A DNA stretch of 60,000 bases. It comes from Cryptomeria japonica. Its lineage: Eukaryota; Streptophyta; Pinopsida; Cupressales; Cupressaceae. The position numbers and the translations under genes are program-made. This document shows positions 24,888 to 36,515 of this stretch, one piece after another. How positions within the stretch are numbered: position 1 is the stretch's first letter; every line of letters starts with the position of its first letter. The notes beneath the pieces are model-generated. The model saw nothing but the letters and a program-made list of their open reading frames with translations. It ran no database searches and was not told the DNA's origin. The stretch spans positions 188,001-248,000 of the forward strand of contig NW_026728903.1 in NCBI RefSeq assembly GCF_030272615.1, written 5' to 3'.

Positions 24888-25130
24888 TTATATGGAGTGC
24901 CTGCACTGTTCTAACTCGAAAAAGAAAATGTCATGTTTTTTTAATATTTTCAGATTCGGAAGTATTTAAAGAGGTTTGTGTCCCTTGAGAAATCGCTCAT
25001 TGTGAAAGCAGAAGACAAGACATTTCGTTTGCATTAGAGAGAAAAGGGAGAGAGAGGAGAATGAAAGTGTTGAGAGGTGAAGGTGTTTTGAGGACTATCT
25101 GGGTCTAGTTGCATATCCAATGTACAACAA
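24888..25130 (+). promoter_or_regulatory. Possible promoter and 5' end of the BAHD gene relic
   Basis: A TATTTAAAG site (about 24964-24972) precedes a purine-rich leader and an ATG at 25061 that opens MKVLRGEGVL before a stop. Its position upstream of the BAHD relic, and a start that could suit a BAHD N-terminus, make it a candidate original gene start, cut from the rest by the LINE scrap at 25165-25590. This is an inference; nothing in it is diagnostic. Confidence 0.25.
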
Positions 25131-25164
25131 GGTGCTGCATGTTTTTGAAGCTCCTAAACCCTTG

Positions 25165-25590
25165 TTTCGGAAACCCTGATTTCTAAGCCCTAAACCCCTT
25201 TCTCCATAGGTTGACATAGCTTATCCCATGCTGTTAAAGAGAATTTCTTCTTGTCTATCAACCCCTGACCAAAAAAAGGTTTTAAGTTTTTTATCTAACT
25301 TTTTTAAACACCCGCCAATAAGGGAAACAAGTCATTTGATATTGAGGGAGGACAGATAGAAACAGATCGTAACATGATAACTCTACCTGCCACTGACAAC
25401 CATTTACCTTTCCAGTTTTGGTTTTTGATCGAGCTTAGATAAAATACGTCCCCAAAGGTTTGAAAAATTCTGCCCCTTATCCGCTGCGAGTTGCAAGGCA
25501 AAGGTGTGATGGCTCTCTTTGTTCTAGCATCTATGTTAAAAAAGAGCAGGTTTGATTTCTCCTTGTTGACCACTTTCCAAATCTAGAATG
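25165..25590 (-). pseudogene. LINE reverse-transcriptase fragment
   Basis: The minus-strand frame at 25573-25304 contains KGKWLSVAGRVIMLRSV, matching the W-x-LSxAGRxxLxxSV motif near the end of plant L1-type RT domains. It continues, with frame changes, into a segment equivalent to SLTAWDKLCQPMEKGGLGLR near 25220-25165. Both ends are truncated. It sits where the first exon of the BAHD gene would be expected, and may have displaced it. Confidence 0.7.
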
Positions 25591-25593
25591 AGC

Positions 25594-26674
25594 ATGAAGT
25601 TCCTGGTGGAGTTCAGAGAATGGGCAGGGAGATACACGAGGGTGTGCTTGTCATAGAAGTTGGTGCCACTCACATCCACCGTGGTCAATGAGCTCTTACT
25701 CGTGCAGGTATGATAACCCTAATTTTACTCATGCATGTATTACAAGACTTGTTTTAATTATTTTTTAAAACTAACATGATTCGTTGATGTAGTTTACTTG
25801 ATTTACTTGTGGAGGGAGGGCGATAGGCATAGCTAGTCATCATCATGTTGCAGACGGACAAGCAGCTACTTTTTTCTTGAATTCGTGGGGGAAAATTATT
25901 AGAGGAGAGAGTATTATATCTCCAGTACATGACCGATCTTTATTAAAAGCAAGGGATCCTCCCCGGCCATGCTTCGATCATTATGAATACAAAAATATGT
26001 TTCATGAGCACTCTCCAATGATGTCCACTCTATAACCACAAAAAAAATTCATTTTGATCCAATGTTTTTACAAAAGCTCAAGTCAAAGGTAAATGGATCT
26101 GATAAATCAAAAAAACCCTATACTACTTTTGAAATCCTTGTTGCCTATATGTGGAAAAGCATTACCAAAGCTCGAGGCCTTGATGCAGATGTGCAAACAA
26201 AAGCTTGCGTTTCAGAGGATGAAAGAAAAAGGCTGAATCCTCCCTTGCCTAAACAATTCTTTGGTAATGCTGTCTATGATTCAAGTGCTCAAACCAGTGC
26301 ATCCGAGATAATAAATAGCCCTTTAGAATTTACTGCAGATTTGATCCACAAATCAATTGCTAAAGTTGATGATAAAGTTGATGATAATTTTATACGTTCA
26401 GCAATTGACTTTTTCGAGCTTAGAAAGAAAAGATTAGGACCAGAAAGAGATAATGATGGAATTGATGTGATGCCAGTAAGTTGGATGAATTTTCCTATAC
26501 AGAATTTTCATTTTTGGAACGGGTGAGCCAGTGTATGTAGGCCCTCCATTGATGTTCATGGAAGGCCTTATAATCTTAATGGATTCATACACTAATGTTG
26601 GAGGAGAAGAAGTTATAGTTTGCTTGTCAAAAGCACATATGACTAAACTTGAACGTTATAATTTTCAAGCTTGA
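25594..26674 (+). pseudogene. BAHD acyltransferase pseudogene (two exons)
   Basis: BAHD enzymes transfer acyl groups from CoA thioesters to alcohols or amines in plant specialised metabolism. Exon 1 survives only as its end (25594-25707), with an EGVLVIEVGAT-like segment in one frame and NELLLVQ in another. The intron is 25708-25792 (GTATGA...GTAG, 85 bp). Exon 2 carries CGGRAIGIASHHHVADGQAA, in which HHHVAD is the HxxxD catalytic motif, then WGKIIRG, HDRSLLKARDPP, YTTFEILVAYMWK and RKRLNPPLPKQFFGNA. The end has PVYVGPP and EEVIVCLSKAHMTKLE before TGA. Lesions: a 9-bp near-duplication creating TGA at 25799, TAA near 26034, a frame change in an A-run near 26040, and one extra T near 26515 in the region equivalent to the DFGWG motif. 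Substrate cannot be told. Confidence 0.85.
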
Positions 26675-26737
26675 TCACATATTTGCTTTGAATTTCTATG
26701 TAATATGTTTGTCTGAAATAATGTCTACCTGAAGAAT

Positions 26738-26960
26738 AGTTTGGTAATGTTTCTATGAATCAAGCTATGAATCAAGCACGCCCAAACCATTGCATTAGAA
26801 ATCATAAATGGGATATTAAACTTTAAGAGTTAATCCATTAGTCAGTTACTAAGGTTGATGAGACTTTTATACATTCATATGACTTTTATACAGTCATATG
26901 AGTTAAGCACATATGACTGAACTTGATCATTATTGTTTTCAAGTTTTGATTGCATATTCT
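26738..26960 (+). pseudogene. Second BAHD acyltransferase relic
   Basis: A highly eroded copy of the segment after GNAVY in the gene just upstream: the wording FGN, SMNQA, a region like EIINGILNF, then ELIH-SVTKVDETFIHS and an end resembling KAHMTELDHYCFQV. The same order is seen at 26270-26674 and 57518-57905. It retains no HxxxD region. It lies directly behind the first relic, which suggests local tandem duplication of a gene 3' end. Confidence 0.6.
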
Positions 26961-28346
26961 TATTGAATAACCTTTTTTTTTTTGAATTTGTATGTATTAA
27001 TCTTGATATTTCTATTTAAAATTCATTAATTGTTGTATGTAATTTTTTATATTAATTTTATAAATTGGGTATTTTTAGTTTCAAGACTATAATTTTATTT
27101 TTTCTATAAATTGAATTTTGCAATTTGTACGTGTAAGTTAATGATGGGCCAACCAACACTTCAACTAGTAGTTAAAATGTGAAAAAATAGGCATAAAGTA
27201 TTTTCATGCAAGAAATAAAAAATATCATTCACAAATTTTCAAAAGAGATTAATAATAGAACTTATAGTATTTTGAATGTAGCTTATAATATTTTGATTTT
27301 TTATAAATAATTTAAATTTATTTTGTAAAAATCATATATTTCAAAGAGGTACTACAAATTATAGCAAAACATTAAGAGTTGTGGACATTATGTTAATATT
27401 TTATTGAGATAAAAATAACATTTTCTTATAAATCTTGTATTGATGTAATTAATACATATATGCACATGTCAAACATATATTTTTAACTTTTAAAATATTA
27501 ATGAATTATTAATTTTTTACAATGATATTTTGAAAAAATTAATAAGAATTTTTAAATCTTGTCTAACTTAATGAAAAAAAATGAAACTAAATTTTAAACT
27601 TACATTTAAAATATATGCATATGTATATAATATATGTATATACATATATTATATCTATATATCTATGCACACATATATACATATACATACATGCATTTTA
27701 TTTTTTTTTAAATAATAATTAAGTATTAAATTTCTAATGAAGAATAAATAAATTTCTAGCATCAAAAAAAAATTGTTTTCTCATTCACTAAATTGAATAA
27801 TTCATATTAGTTCCAAGATTGAAATTTATAAAAATCCAAGATGTCACCCATCCCATTATTTGTATTTTTCAAATTGGCTTGATTTTCCTAAGGCCAATGC
27901 CAAAATAATCTTTGATATTATTATTTTATTGGTGGGGTTCAAATTTGAATGAAAAATGGATACACATGTGAAAGGGAGTTCCAATAACCTCACAAATGGC
28001 CTTTTCTTAAAGAATAGAATTATTCACTATTATAGATATGAACATGTCATTAATAATCTCATTGACGCCCAATTCAACTCCAATTTACATTAAACTAATC
28101 ATTTTGTGTAATTAAGGGGTGATCTATTTGACATAAAGAGAATGGAGGAAACTTCTAATGAAGTAGATTGAAGTGGTTGAAGAAAGATATAGAGAAATAT
28201 AAAGAATGAAGAATGGAATCATGATAGGTATTTTTTAATCAATGTGAATGTTCTTTCTTAAATTTAAATGAAACTAAAATTCCATTTATTAATGTTGAAA
28301 CACCAAATGGATTTATTAATGGTATCAGATTTAAACAATCTATAAT

Positions 28347-28551
28347 ATTAATCAATGATGAATTTTTGGATTAGATTGTGTTTTAATTTTTGTATCAATA
28401 TTTCAAATGACACTCAATGATCCATCATCAAGATAGTAGAGACAACTAGGAGGTATAAAAAATTATATCATTTTGGATCACACTCTATGATTCAAAACAT
28501 TGTTACAAAAATTAAAATGCAGTCTAATCCAAAAATTCAACATTGATTAAT
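28347..28551. repeat. Imperfect 77-bp inverted repeat (foldback)
   Basis: The left arm (28347-28423) and right arm (28475-28551) pair over 77 bp with roughly 14 mismatches by eye, around a 51-bp loop. The arms begin ATTAATCAATG and share GAATTTTTGGATTAGA and TTTTAATTTTTGT. No clear target duplication is visible. It could be a MITE-like element or a transcribed hairpin locus. Confidence 0.75.
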
Positions 28552-29404
28552 ACCAAATGAATTTGTTGAATACATGATGAAATAGTTAATGAAAAAGGAA
28601 AATGGAAATTAAAATGAAAACGTTGAAAATTATTAAATTAAATATCTAATGATAAGACTACTATCATAAATGAAAAACATTCATCTAGAAATGTTAAGTT
28701 GATGAAGGAGGAAATAGTGAAAATTTCATTGATTATCCTTGAATGTAGGTGGGCATGCATATATATGAAGATATATAGTTGGTATAACTGTATGAAAACT
28801 AAAGCTATCATAACGACTAACTATCAATATAATAGAATGGTACATAGTTACACCAGCATTCCCCCCCCCCCTTATTACATTGATCCTAAAACTTGCCTCA
28901 AGGACCCCACCTCAAGGCTTACACAATAAAACTTGATGATTATAATATTTGAGTATATATTTATTGAAGATATTCTCTTGAAGAAGAAAATTATAAACCA
29001 AGCGGGGCTCCATCAAGTTATCTCTTGACCCTCGGAAAGGTATATCTTCGATTTGTGTTCTTAAGCTCTCAATCCCAAACTCTCGAATCACTAAGTCTTG
29101 AATTATTCAACAATCATCCTTAAGAGATACAAAAAATATATATCATTGTATAATGCCCATGAAAGGGTATAATTATCGATCATATACTTTGAAGCTCTCT
29201 TGACAACAATCCATATTGAGCTCAACACCAAATCTCAAACTTGTCTCCAAAATATAACCTTCAAAACACATGTATTATTTAAATCTGTCAGCATCAAAAG
29301 AAAAATTGAAAGCAAGAAATACTAAAACCAAAAATGCTTCTTGAGATGATAGAAATTCCTCCATCATCTGATGTCACCATCCTCCGAAATTACCTTGTCA
29401 CACT

Positions 29405-29686
29405 TCATCCATTTGATGTTTCAAGTGAGCCTTTGGAGGCTTCATCCTTAAAGTGATAAGTGCAAAAGGATGCTTTTAATCTAGAAAACCATGTCATTCC
29501 AAATTTTGTGTCATTATAGCCATCTCCATGAAGAAAGTCAAATTGTATCTCAGTCCCCTTATTACACATGCTAGCTTTATGCATAATAGCAAGCTTCTTT
29601 TCTAACTTTTCCTCGTCACTTTTGGATGATCTAAAAGTCACATATGGTTTAACCTCATACAACATGTTCATCACACCATCAAACAT
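29405..29686 (-). CDS. Unrecognised short ORF
   Basis: A 93-residue frame, charged in the middle (SSKSDEEKLEKKLAIMHKAS). I do not recognise it. No extension with clear homology is visible on either side, and it may be chance or a piece of an old element. Its composition is more protein-like than the surrounding AT-rich frames, so I list it at low confidence. Confidence 0.15.
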   Translation of the reverse strand: MFDGVMNMLYEVKPYVTFRSSKSDEEKLEKKLAIMHKASMCNKGTEIQFDFLHGDGYNDTKFGMTWFSRLKASFCTYHFKDEASKGSLETSNG

Positions 29687-31575
29687 TCACTTCAACTGTA
29701 GAAGTTGCCAAAACAAAAAAAAAGTCTTATCTTGCCATATGATCTTGGAATTTCTTCATAATCTTAGTGAACAATAGTTTCACCTAATAAAAAAACCCCA
29801 CACACAAAAATATTGGTATGATCGAGCCTTATTAGTTCCAGTTTTTTGAGTCAGAGCTTCAAAAATAAATCTTCCATTTGATACACACTAGCCCCACTTC
29901 AACCTATAACTTCTTTGACAGATTAAAATCCAATATCTAATGATAAAAGAGTATTAATTGATTGTGCTTAAACCAATAATTCCTCATTCCAAGATAAAAG
30001 GTTATTCAAACTTTCACAATACATACTAATCTATCCATGTTGTATTCTTCCAAATAACTACCTTTTTCAATCGGCCAACTTATCACTTCATTGAACTTAT
30101 ACCTGAACAAACTTAGCTTTGTTTTGAGAGAAACAAAAGTAGAACTATTTAATCAACATTCTTAAATATCTACTCACCAATTACATGTATTCTCCACAAA
30201 AATTAAGACCAACAGTTAATCCTTTCACTAGGTGAAAATTGGTTGTGGTTTTGTTTTAGAATGTTCACACAAAAAGTTGTTTGTCCTTCAGTGTCCACTT
30301 TTAATGTCAAATATGTTCAAAACTATATAGAAGAATGCCAGATCGATTAGGAGAATGGTGACAAGGAAGAAGATATGGATATCACTATAGGTGGATAGAA
30401 TCAATGTTTGCCACATGTATTTTCTTTCAATCTCATCCATCTCTATAACAATGGTCTTCCTGTACTTACCACTCAAGCATTTTGAAAAACACAAGTCATC
30501 GCAGTCTTTTAGTGTAGTTGCAAGTTCATCCTCGATAGAGCATTGGAATCCTTGTGAGGAGACCTACAATGGAAATGCATATTGATGCATATGTCAGTCA
30601 ACTTTTGAGCACATCTGAATCCTCTAAGGCCCTCGAAAATGCATTTGCAATTTTTTACTGGACAATTTTTTAAGAAAAAAAAGAATATCTCTCAAATGAC
30701 ACAAGATATTGGTATAATTCTTTACCATTGGCTCCATTCACCATCTAGGTGTCTATGTAAGATTTCATGCAAAAAAGAAAACTTACTAAAAATAGTAACC
30801 TTTCCATTATTAGCCCTTATTGATAAACTAAACAATATTTAAATGGGTGATGCAAGATTGTTCTTACACCCTAAATGCTCTTGCATCAATATATCTATAC
30901 ATCACACAGATTTCTATCAAAAACAATGTCACTCAAAAAACTAGTGTGACACAAGGCATTCGTAAACTTATATTTTATGTTGAAATGTGTGCCCAATTTC
31001 AATAAGATGATAAAAAGATACATTATTAACTCCATGCAATATAAAAAATTATGAAAAATAGAGTTAACCTGTCTATTAAATAAAATAAAAATAATAGACA
31101 AGAGAGAGGAAAATGAAGTGTGAACCTTCATGTGGTGAAGAAATTTAAATAGAATCTATAGTTAAAAAGAGAGGAGACATTGAGGTCTTTTAGGAGGTTG
31201 TCACAAATGGTCAACCCCCTATCTTGATCTTTTAATGCCCACAAGGAATGAAAAAAAAATGTGTTCTCTTATCCTATTTGTATCTAAGAACTAAAAGTAG
31301 TGACAAAATCTAGGAATACAATTCTTACTTCTATAATAATTGAAAAAATACTATGTATATTTGTATATAATAGAAATAAAATGAATTCCTTATATTTTTA
31401 AGTACATAATAAAGATGTACAACTGTAGAAGCAAGAAAATGAAAAGGTAGATCACTAAATACAAAAATAATAATAACAAAATCACCTCAACTTTCTTGGA
31501 AAAGACAAGGGGGGAACAAGCTCATTATAGAGTGTTGTCAAGACTTCGAAGAGTATATTGATAATTATTAGTAAA

Positions 31576-31981
31576 AATTATATAGAGATCACAATGCCAA
31601 AAAGTGTTGTATTATCTTAGAAAATATACTTAAAAATTCAGAGGTTAAAAAGATTAAATAGGGTTAAGAAATATTGAGAGATTTATAATGATTTGTGCAT
31701 TCAAAATAAGTTTAGGAGGGAAAATTGTTGAATCCAATGTCCAAAAAATCATTTAGATTTTCCATAGAGTGGTCACCACTGACTTAGACATGCAAACGGG
31801 GTTGAAATGATAAAAAAAAATTCTTATACAATAGTATATCATGGGAACTAGTGCAACATGTAGTATATGCATTAAGCTAGTGTTTAGATAGTTATAGCTC
31901 TAAGAAAAAATAAACACTAATAAATAAAAAACTTAATACATAAGAAATATAATTTGAAGCAAGAGAAACTATGAGAGGGCA
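31576..31981. repeat. Dispersed repeat U, copy 2, left part
   Basis: Matches about 9045-9447 of copy 1. It ends with AAACTATGAGAGGGCA (31966-31981), which is duplicated at 35717-35732 by the LINE insertion. Confidence 0.8.
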
Positions 31982-31983
31982 AG

Positions 31984-33735
31984 GTTACACTGCTCAAAGC
32001 CACTCTCCAAAACTTGCATGTTTATGCTTTCAGTTTGTTTTAAATCCCTAGAAAGTTTGCAAAAGCAATTGAAAGAATCCAAAAAAAAATTCTTTGGTCG
32101 GGAATGGAAGTCAAGAATAGAATTCCCCTTATAGCCTGGAATAAAATCTGCTCTCCCAAGGCCTCTGGGAGGTTGGGTTTAAGGAATATAAGCTCTATGA
32201 ATAATGCCTTATTAGCAAAACAAATTTGGGGAATGAAAGGGGAGGAAAGAGAGTGGAATTTAATCTGGAAAAATAAATATCTTCACATGCAACCTTCTAA
32301 GGAAGAATTTTTGGATAAATCTTTTATTGTTGAAGGTTCTGCAATTTGGAATGCAGTTCAATCAGCTAAAAGTTGGACTGCAACTAGAAGAATGTGGAAA
32401 CTGGGGAATGGTAGAAGTATAAGATTTTGGGAAGACGGATGGATTATGGATAAACCTCTGGAGGAAATTCTAATCCTTTGTGATTGGAAATATTGGTTCA
32501 AAAAAAGGCATGGGAGTTTGGTCAGAGATTACTGGAGAAATGGGAAATGGATTGAATTTAGCTAGCATTGTCTGGGGTTAAAGTTTCTTGAGATTGTGCT
32601 TTCTTCTAAATTTTTGAGAGACAACAAAGAGGATAGGTTGATATGGAGGAAAACCCTAGATGGGAAGTATTCTGTGTCCTCAGCTATGGCAATCCAAAAT
32701 AAAGTTTTGGAAGAAACTCCTATTTGGGCTAAAGTGTGGAATAAGAAGTTAATTCCTAAACTTAATATCTTTTTTTGGATCTTTATCCAAAACAAGGTAT
32801 TAACTTTGGACAACCTTCAAAAGCAAGAATTTGTTTTTCCTAATAGGTGCTCTCTTTGGTGTAGGGAAGAAGAGTTTGCCTGCCATATTCTCCATCAGTG
32901 TACTTTCAGCCAGGAAATTTGGAAAATTATTTTAAGTAGGTGGAAGCTGAGTTGGGTTTTTAAGAACTCTCTAGGGGAGTCCTGGTAGCAATGGTACTGC
33001 CCTAATTCCAACCCAAAGATAGTGGAGCTTTGGAAACTAACCTTCCCTAATGTTATCTAGAATATCTAGAAAGAGCACAACAACATGATTTTTAGGGATA
33101 AAAGTGCCAACCCTGAAGTGGTGGTGGATAGAATATATAGGAGTATCTTTGAATGCCTCAATGGCATTGATTATGGTCCAGTTGCTAAAGAAGACTTCAA
33201 TGACAGGTGGAACCTTTCTACTACCAAATCTAGTAAGGAGAAGGGTAGAGAAGGTTTTTCTTGGAGTTTTCCATCTCAAGGATAGATAAAGGCCAACTTT
33301 GATGGGGCTTCTAAGGGGAATCCGGGTAAAGTTGGTTATGGGGGCATTGTCAGGAATTTTGCTAGAAGTTGCCTAGTGGTGGTTGTTGGCCCTTTGGGGA
33401 GTCAAACAAGTCATTATGTTGAAGCCTCAGCTACGTTGAATACTCTAATTATTGCTAAGAATCTAAATCATGATAAATAATGGCTGGAGGGAGACTCACT
33501 TAATATTATTAAGTGCTTGAAGGGGGAAACCGAGCCATCTTGGTCTATAGAAAACATAATTTTGAAAGCTAGGGAAATTATTGCTAGTTTTAAAGTTATA
33601 ATTATAGAACATGCCTATAGAGAGAAAAATATGGTGGCAGATTGTTTGGCGAACCTAGGCATTAATTGCGATTCTCAAACAATTTGGCGTGGGGAAGATA
33701 TTAATATGGGTATTAAAGCTCCTCAGAAAGGATAG
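31984..33735 (+). pseudogene. LINE ORF2 C-terminal part: RT thumb, zf-RVT, RNase H
   Basis: One frame runs through the whole stretch with in-frame stops (for example 32563, 32986, 33283, 33478) and no detected frameshift. The RT end shows RIPLIAWNKICSPKASGRLG and GLRNISSMNNALLAKQIWGM. The zf-RVT-like region has CSLWCREEEFACHILHQC near 32850-32900. The RNase H domain (33286-33735) shows NFDGASKGNPG, VEASA, EGDS and HAYREKNMVADCLAN, so the four acidic catalytic positions (D, E, D, D) are all visible. Several stops stand where tryptophan is usual, consistent with TGG to TAG changes. The N-terminal endonuclease and RT palm are missing through 5' truncation. Confidence 0.9.
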
Positions 33736-33764
33736 ATTTATGAGGAAAGAAGGACCGCATAATT

Positions 33765-35558
33765 ATGATAGTTGATATGAGTAATTTATGCAATGATAGA
33801 AAGGTAATGATTACTTGGCAAAGTGGCAGAATACCAATCAAATATAATAACACTCCGCACACTTTGTGGGTCATCTTTTTTAAAATTTTGAGAGACAACG
33901 GGAAGAAATTTTTGAGTTTGCAGAAGAACAGAGGTGAAAGTTTGAAATTGAACATGGGAGGCGATTTAAGGAGGGAGGAACCAAACAACACTTCTAGATG
34001 GAAGGATATGCTGAAAGTTTGGGCGAAGCTGGAAAAAGGGTCCCTAACGAGTTTCATGGAGAAGTTGGTTGATTACGACAAAGGTAGGGTAAATCTTGCA
34101 GTCTAAAAAATTACTAAAAATTGGAGTAATGGGTCTTTTAAAATCTATGGTGTGAGGTTCAAATTGGACGTAGGCCTTATCACGACTGTGATAGGTATGC
34201 CCCACTCAGGGCTCAATTTTTTTAGAGATCTTAAAGTTTCCAATAATGCAGTAAATATTTTCCCGCGTAAGGAAAAGGAGAGGGCTAAAATTGGAAAAGC
34301 CACTGGGGGTTATTATGAAGCCTCCAACATCAAGAAAATCTGGAGTTGGGTTTCAAATGCCCCCATGGAATAAATAACTATTGAGGGTTTCTTTTCCAGG
34401 GAACACACTTATCACTTTGTGTTATTAAGCCACTTCAGGCATGAGAAAAGGGTTTCCCTGCCCTACTATCTCTTTAGGTCCCTATCTAGGTCTCTCAATA
34501 AACACAACAAGAATCCCTCAAACCCAGTTCTCTATTGTGGGCTCATGATGCTCATTTATAAGCACTATAAAATCCTTGCCATGCAGGAAAACAAGAGGTT
34601 GTCCACTTCTCTAGGGAAAGGAAAGAGAAAGTTGGAGGAAGGTGAACCCAGCAAGAAGGAGGCTACTCCAAGAAAAAAAAGCAAGAGCACCAATGGGATG
34701 AAAGCCCATGATGAAAAGAATGATACAGAGGAAACTGGTAAAGAGGGCAGTGAAATGGAAACGGACGAGTCAGAGGGTGATGAAAGTTGGAAAGATGAGG
34801 ATGTGGGTGCAGAGGAAGAAGAAGGTGAGAATGAGTCTGGTAATGATAGTCCAATTCTCAATGCTATCTTAGGCAACGACAACAGCCAGCCTATGGTGGA
34901 TAAGGATGATAAGGGTATTGAGCAAAAAGATATGAATTTTGAGAGGGAGAAGAACAAGGAACCCGAGAAGGAAACGACTAAAGATAGTTTGAGTGAGGAT
35001 AAGGAGAGCATTGGAGAAGGGTTATTCCTAGATAACCTTAAAAAACTCATTGAGGCTAGATTGGGTTATGACAGATGGACATATGAACTATTGAAGAAAC
35101 TAAAAAAAAATGGGAAACAGATGGATGAGAAAAGGAAGGAAGATGACAGGAATCAGAAGCAATGGAAGCAGGACATGGAGGAAAAAGTTAAAAAAATGGC
35201 AGCTCAGATTGACTATCTGGAAGAAGGGAAAGTGGCGATGAAAAACCTGTTGGGTTTGATCTCGAATATCTTGTCTACTGTTACAAAGAACCTAGAGGAT
35301 ATCTCGAAGGTTCTTGATAACTCCAACTCTCCCAAACTAGTGGTGGACGTCGACATGGATGAAGTCGACATGGATGAAGATGCAATCGAGATTGGAAGTG
35401 AGGAAGCTACACCTAGTGGAGCTGCAAAGAGAACTAGAGCGAGTGTTAAGAAAGTTGTTGTTGTGTCTGCTAAGGAAATCCCTAATCTTAGAAATAATAT
35501 CAAAGACCTGTATGGGATTAGCAGTAACTTAGCTAATGCCTTGAAAAACATAAATTAG
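33765..35558 (+). pseudogene. LINE-borne downstream ORF (ORF3): globular, basic, acidic and coiled-coil protein
   Basis: Starts 29 bp after the ORF2 stop. One frame of about 597 codons is interrupted only by TAA at 34104 and 34371; the last 379 codons are open. The N-terminal third looks globular (KIYGVRFKLDVGLITTVIG, then SLPYYLFRSLSRSLNKHNKN) and faintly recalls plant transposon-associated domains, which I cannot confirm. Then come a lysine-rich, nuclear-signal-like patch (KRKLEEG, PRKKSKS, about 34620-34690), a long acidic tract (34700-34860) and a charged helical segment likely to form a coiled coil (about 35020-35320). A repeated VDMDE, a basic TRASVKK patch and a helical tail follow. 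RNA or chaperone functions like those of L1 ORF1 protein are possible but unproven. Confidence 0.7.
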
Positions 35559-35716
35559 TTCCTTTTGTCGGGTCTAGCTAGTTTATGCTGGTTTTTTGGG
35601 GCTTTTGCTGGTTTTCCTAATGTTTGTTCCTTCTGGTTTCTTAATGCTTTTATCTTATAAGGTCATTTTGTAAAGGGTTTCGGGGCCCCTTCAAAACCTT
35701 CTTTTACTTTAATCAA
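35559..35716 (+). other. LINE 3' untranslated region and conserved terminus
   Basis: The last 45 bp contain GGGTTTCGGGGCCCCTTC, then AAAACC and TTTACTTTAATCAA. The LINE tail at 58390-59171 ends with the matching GGCTTTTGGGTCCC, AAAACC and TTATCTTAATCAAAAA. GGGGCCCC could form a small hairpin. A shared terminus is expected if the RT recognises the RNA 3' end. Confidence 0.6.
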
Positions 35717-35732
35717 AAACTATGAGAGGGCA

Positions 35733-36515
35733 CGACTTTTAAACACTGCTAGATTATTGAGAGGGGTGGGGGGTGAATCAACATATATTAAAAATTGATC
35801 ATATTCAACTTCTTGCATTATCATCCATCTTATCCATAAAGTGCATTAAGATAAATAAATGAGTCCACTAAATCAAACACACATGAACACTAGGATTTTT
35901 TACGTGGAAAAAGAAAATAGGAAAAAACAAGGATCAAAATCAAGCTCACAATATATATTATAATAGATTACAAAGTTTTAGGCCAAAGGCCAGGGATCTC
36001 ACTACTCCCGTACACAACCTTAGAACAAGATACAATGGTTTGTTGTATAAACTAAAGATCACTTCTTCAGGACAAGATATGATTCTTCTAATATAGAAAT
36101 ATCATGAAGACTGAACAATAGACAAGCACCTATCAAAAGACCAACACTTTAATACACATCAAAGGTAGTCTTCATTTCTGCTCTATTACTCACCTAGACA
36201 TCCAATCTTTAACTTAATGTCCTTTTTTCAGAACACTCCTACTATTTATTCTCAATATAATGATTTGGTCTTTTAAATATCAAACACACCCTCAATAATA
36301 TTTTGCTAAGTTGTACTAGAGAGATGTAATGTGTATATGTATAACCATCGGCCTCAAAACATTCTTCAAATGAAATTTGAAAGAAAAATTAAATATGTGA
36401 AAGGCCACACCATGTTGGCGCACCTTCCAGATACTCCAAAAATAGCTTTCATACAACCGCATATTACCACACTGACCAAAACCCCTTAGTTCTGCTTCAA
36501 ATGCTAATATCGATC
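35733..36515. repeat. Dispersed repeat U, copy 2, right part
   Basis: Continues the match to copy 1 from about 9450 to 10236 (GCTAGATTATTGAGAGGGG..., GGTGAATCAACATATATTA). Beyond about 36515 the two copies diverge. Confidence 0.75.

Larger units (their letters stand above)
26961..31575. other. AT-rich spacer without a recognisable gene
   Basis: About 4.6 kb of AT-rich sequence. It includes an alternating AT/GTATAT tract (about 27605-27695), a run of eleven C (28861-28871) and the foldback described separately. The first 100 bp resemble the sequence downstream of the BAHD relic at 57.9 kb. Short frames are not like any family I recognise. Confidence 0.6.
31982..35716 (+). mobile_element. 5'-truncated L1-type LINE with an extra downstream ORF
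   Basis: A 3735-bp insertion bounded by a 16-bp duplication, AAACTATGAGAGGGCA (31966-31981 and 35717-35732). Repeat U copy 1 gives the empty site. It starts inside ORF2, as expected for incomplete reverse transcription, and ends TTTAATCAA just before an A-rich junction, without a long poly(A) tail. It holds the ORF2 end (31984-33735) and then a second long frame (33765-35558) within the same insertion. L1-type LINEs normally carry ORF1 upstream of ORF2 and nothing coding downstream. Confidence 0.9.

Noticed and set aside
24888-25130. An intact first exon of the BAHD gene starting at 25061
   Set aside because: The frame closes after about 16 codons and no BAHD motif follows before the LINE scrap; kept only as a weak promoter candidate.
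27605-27695. The alternating TATA/GTATAT tract as a promoter
   Set aside because: It is a simple AT dinucleotide-type tract with no gene downstream.
30288-30494. A 68-codon minus-strand ORF with a hydrophobic stretch
   Set aside because: It has no homology that I recognise and sits in an AT-rich spacer where such frames are expected by chance.
34565-35050. A 161-codon minus-strand ORF opposite the LINE ORF3
   Set aside because: Ser/Leu-rich shadow of the acidic Lys/Glu-coding strand; the plus-strand frame is longer and better placed.
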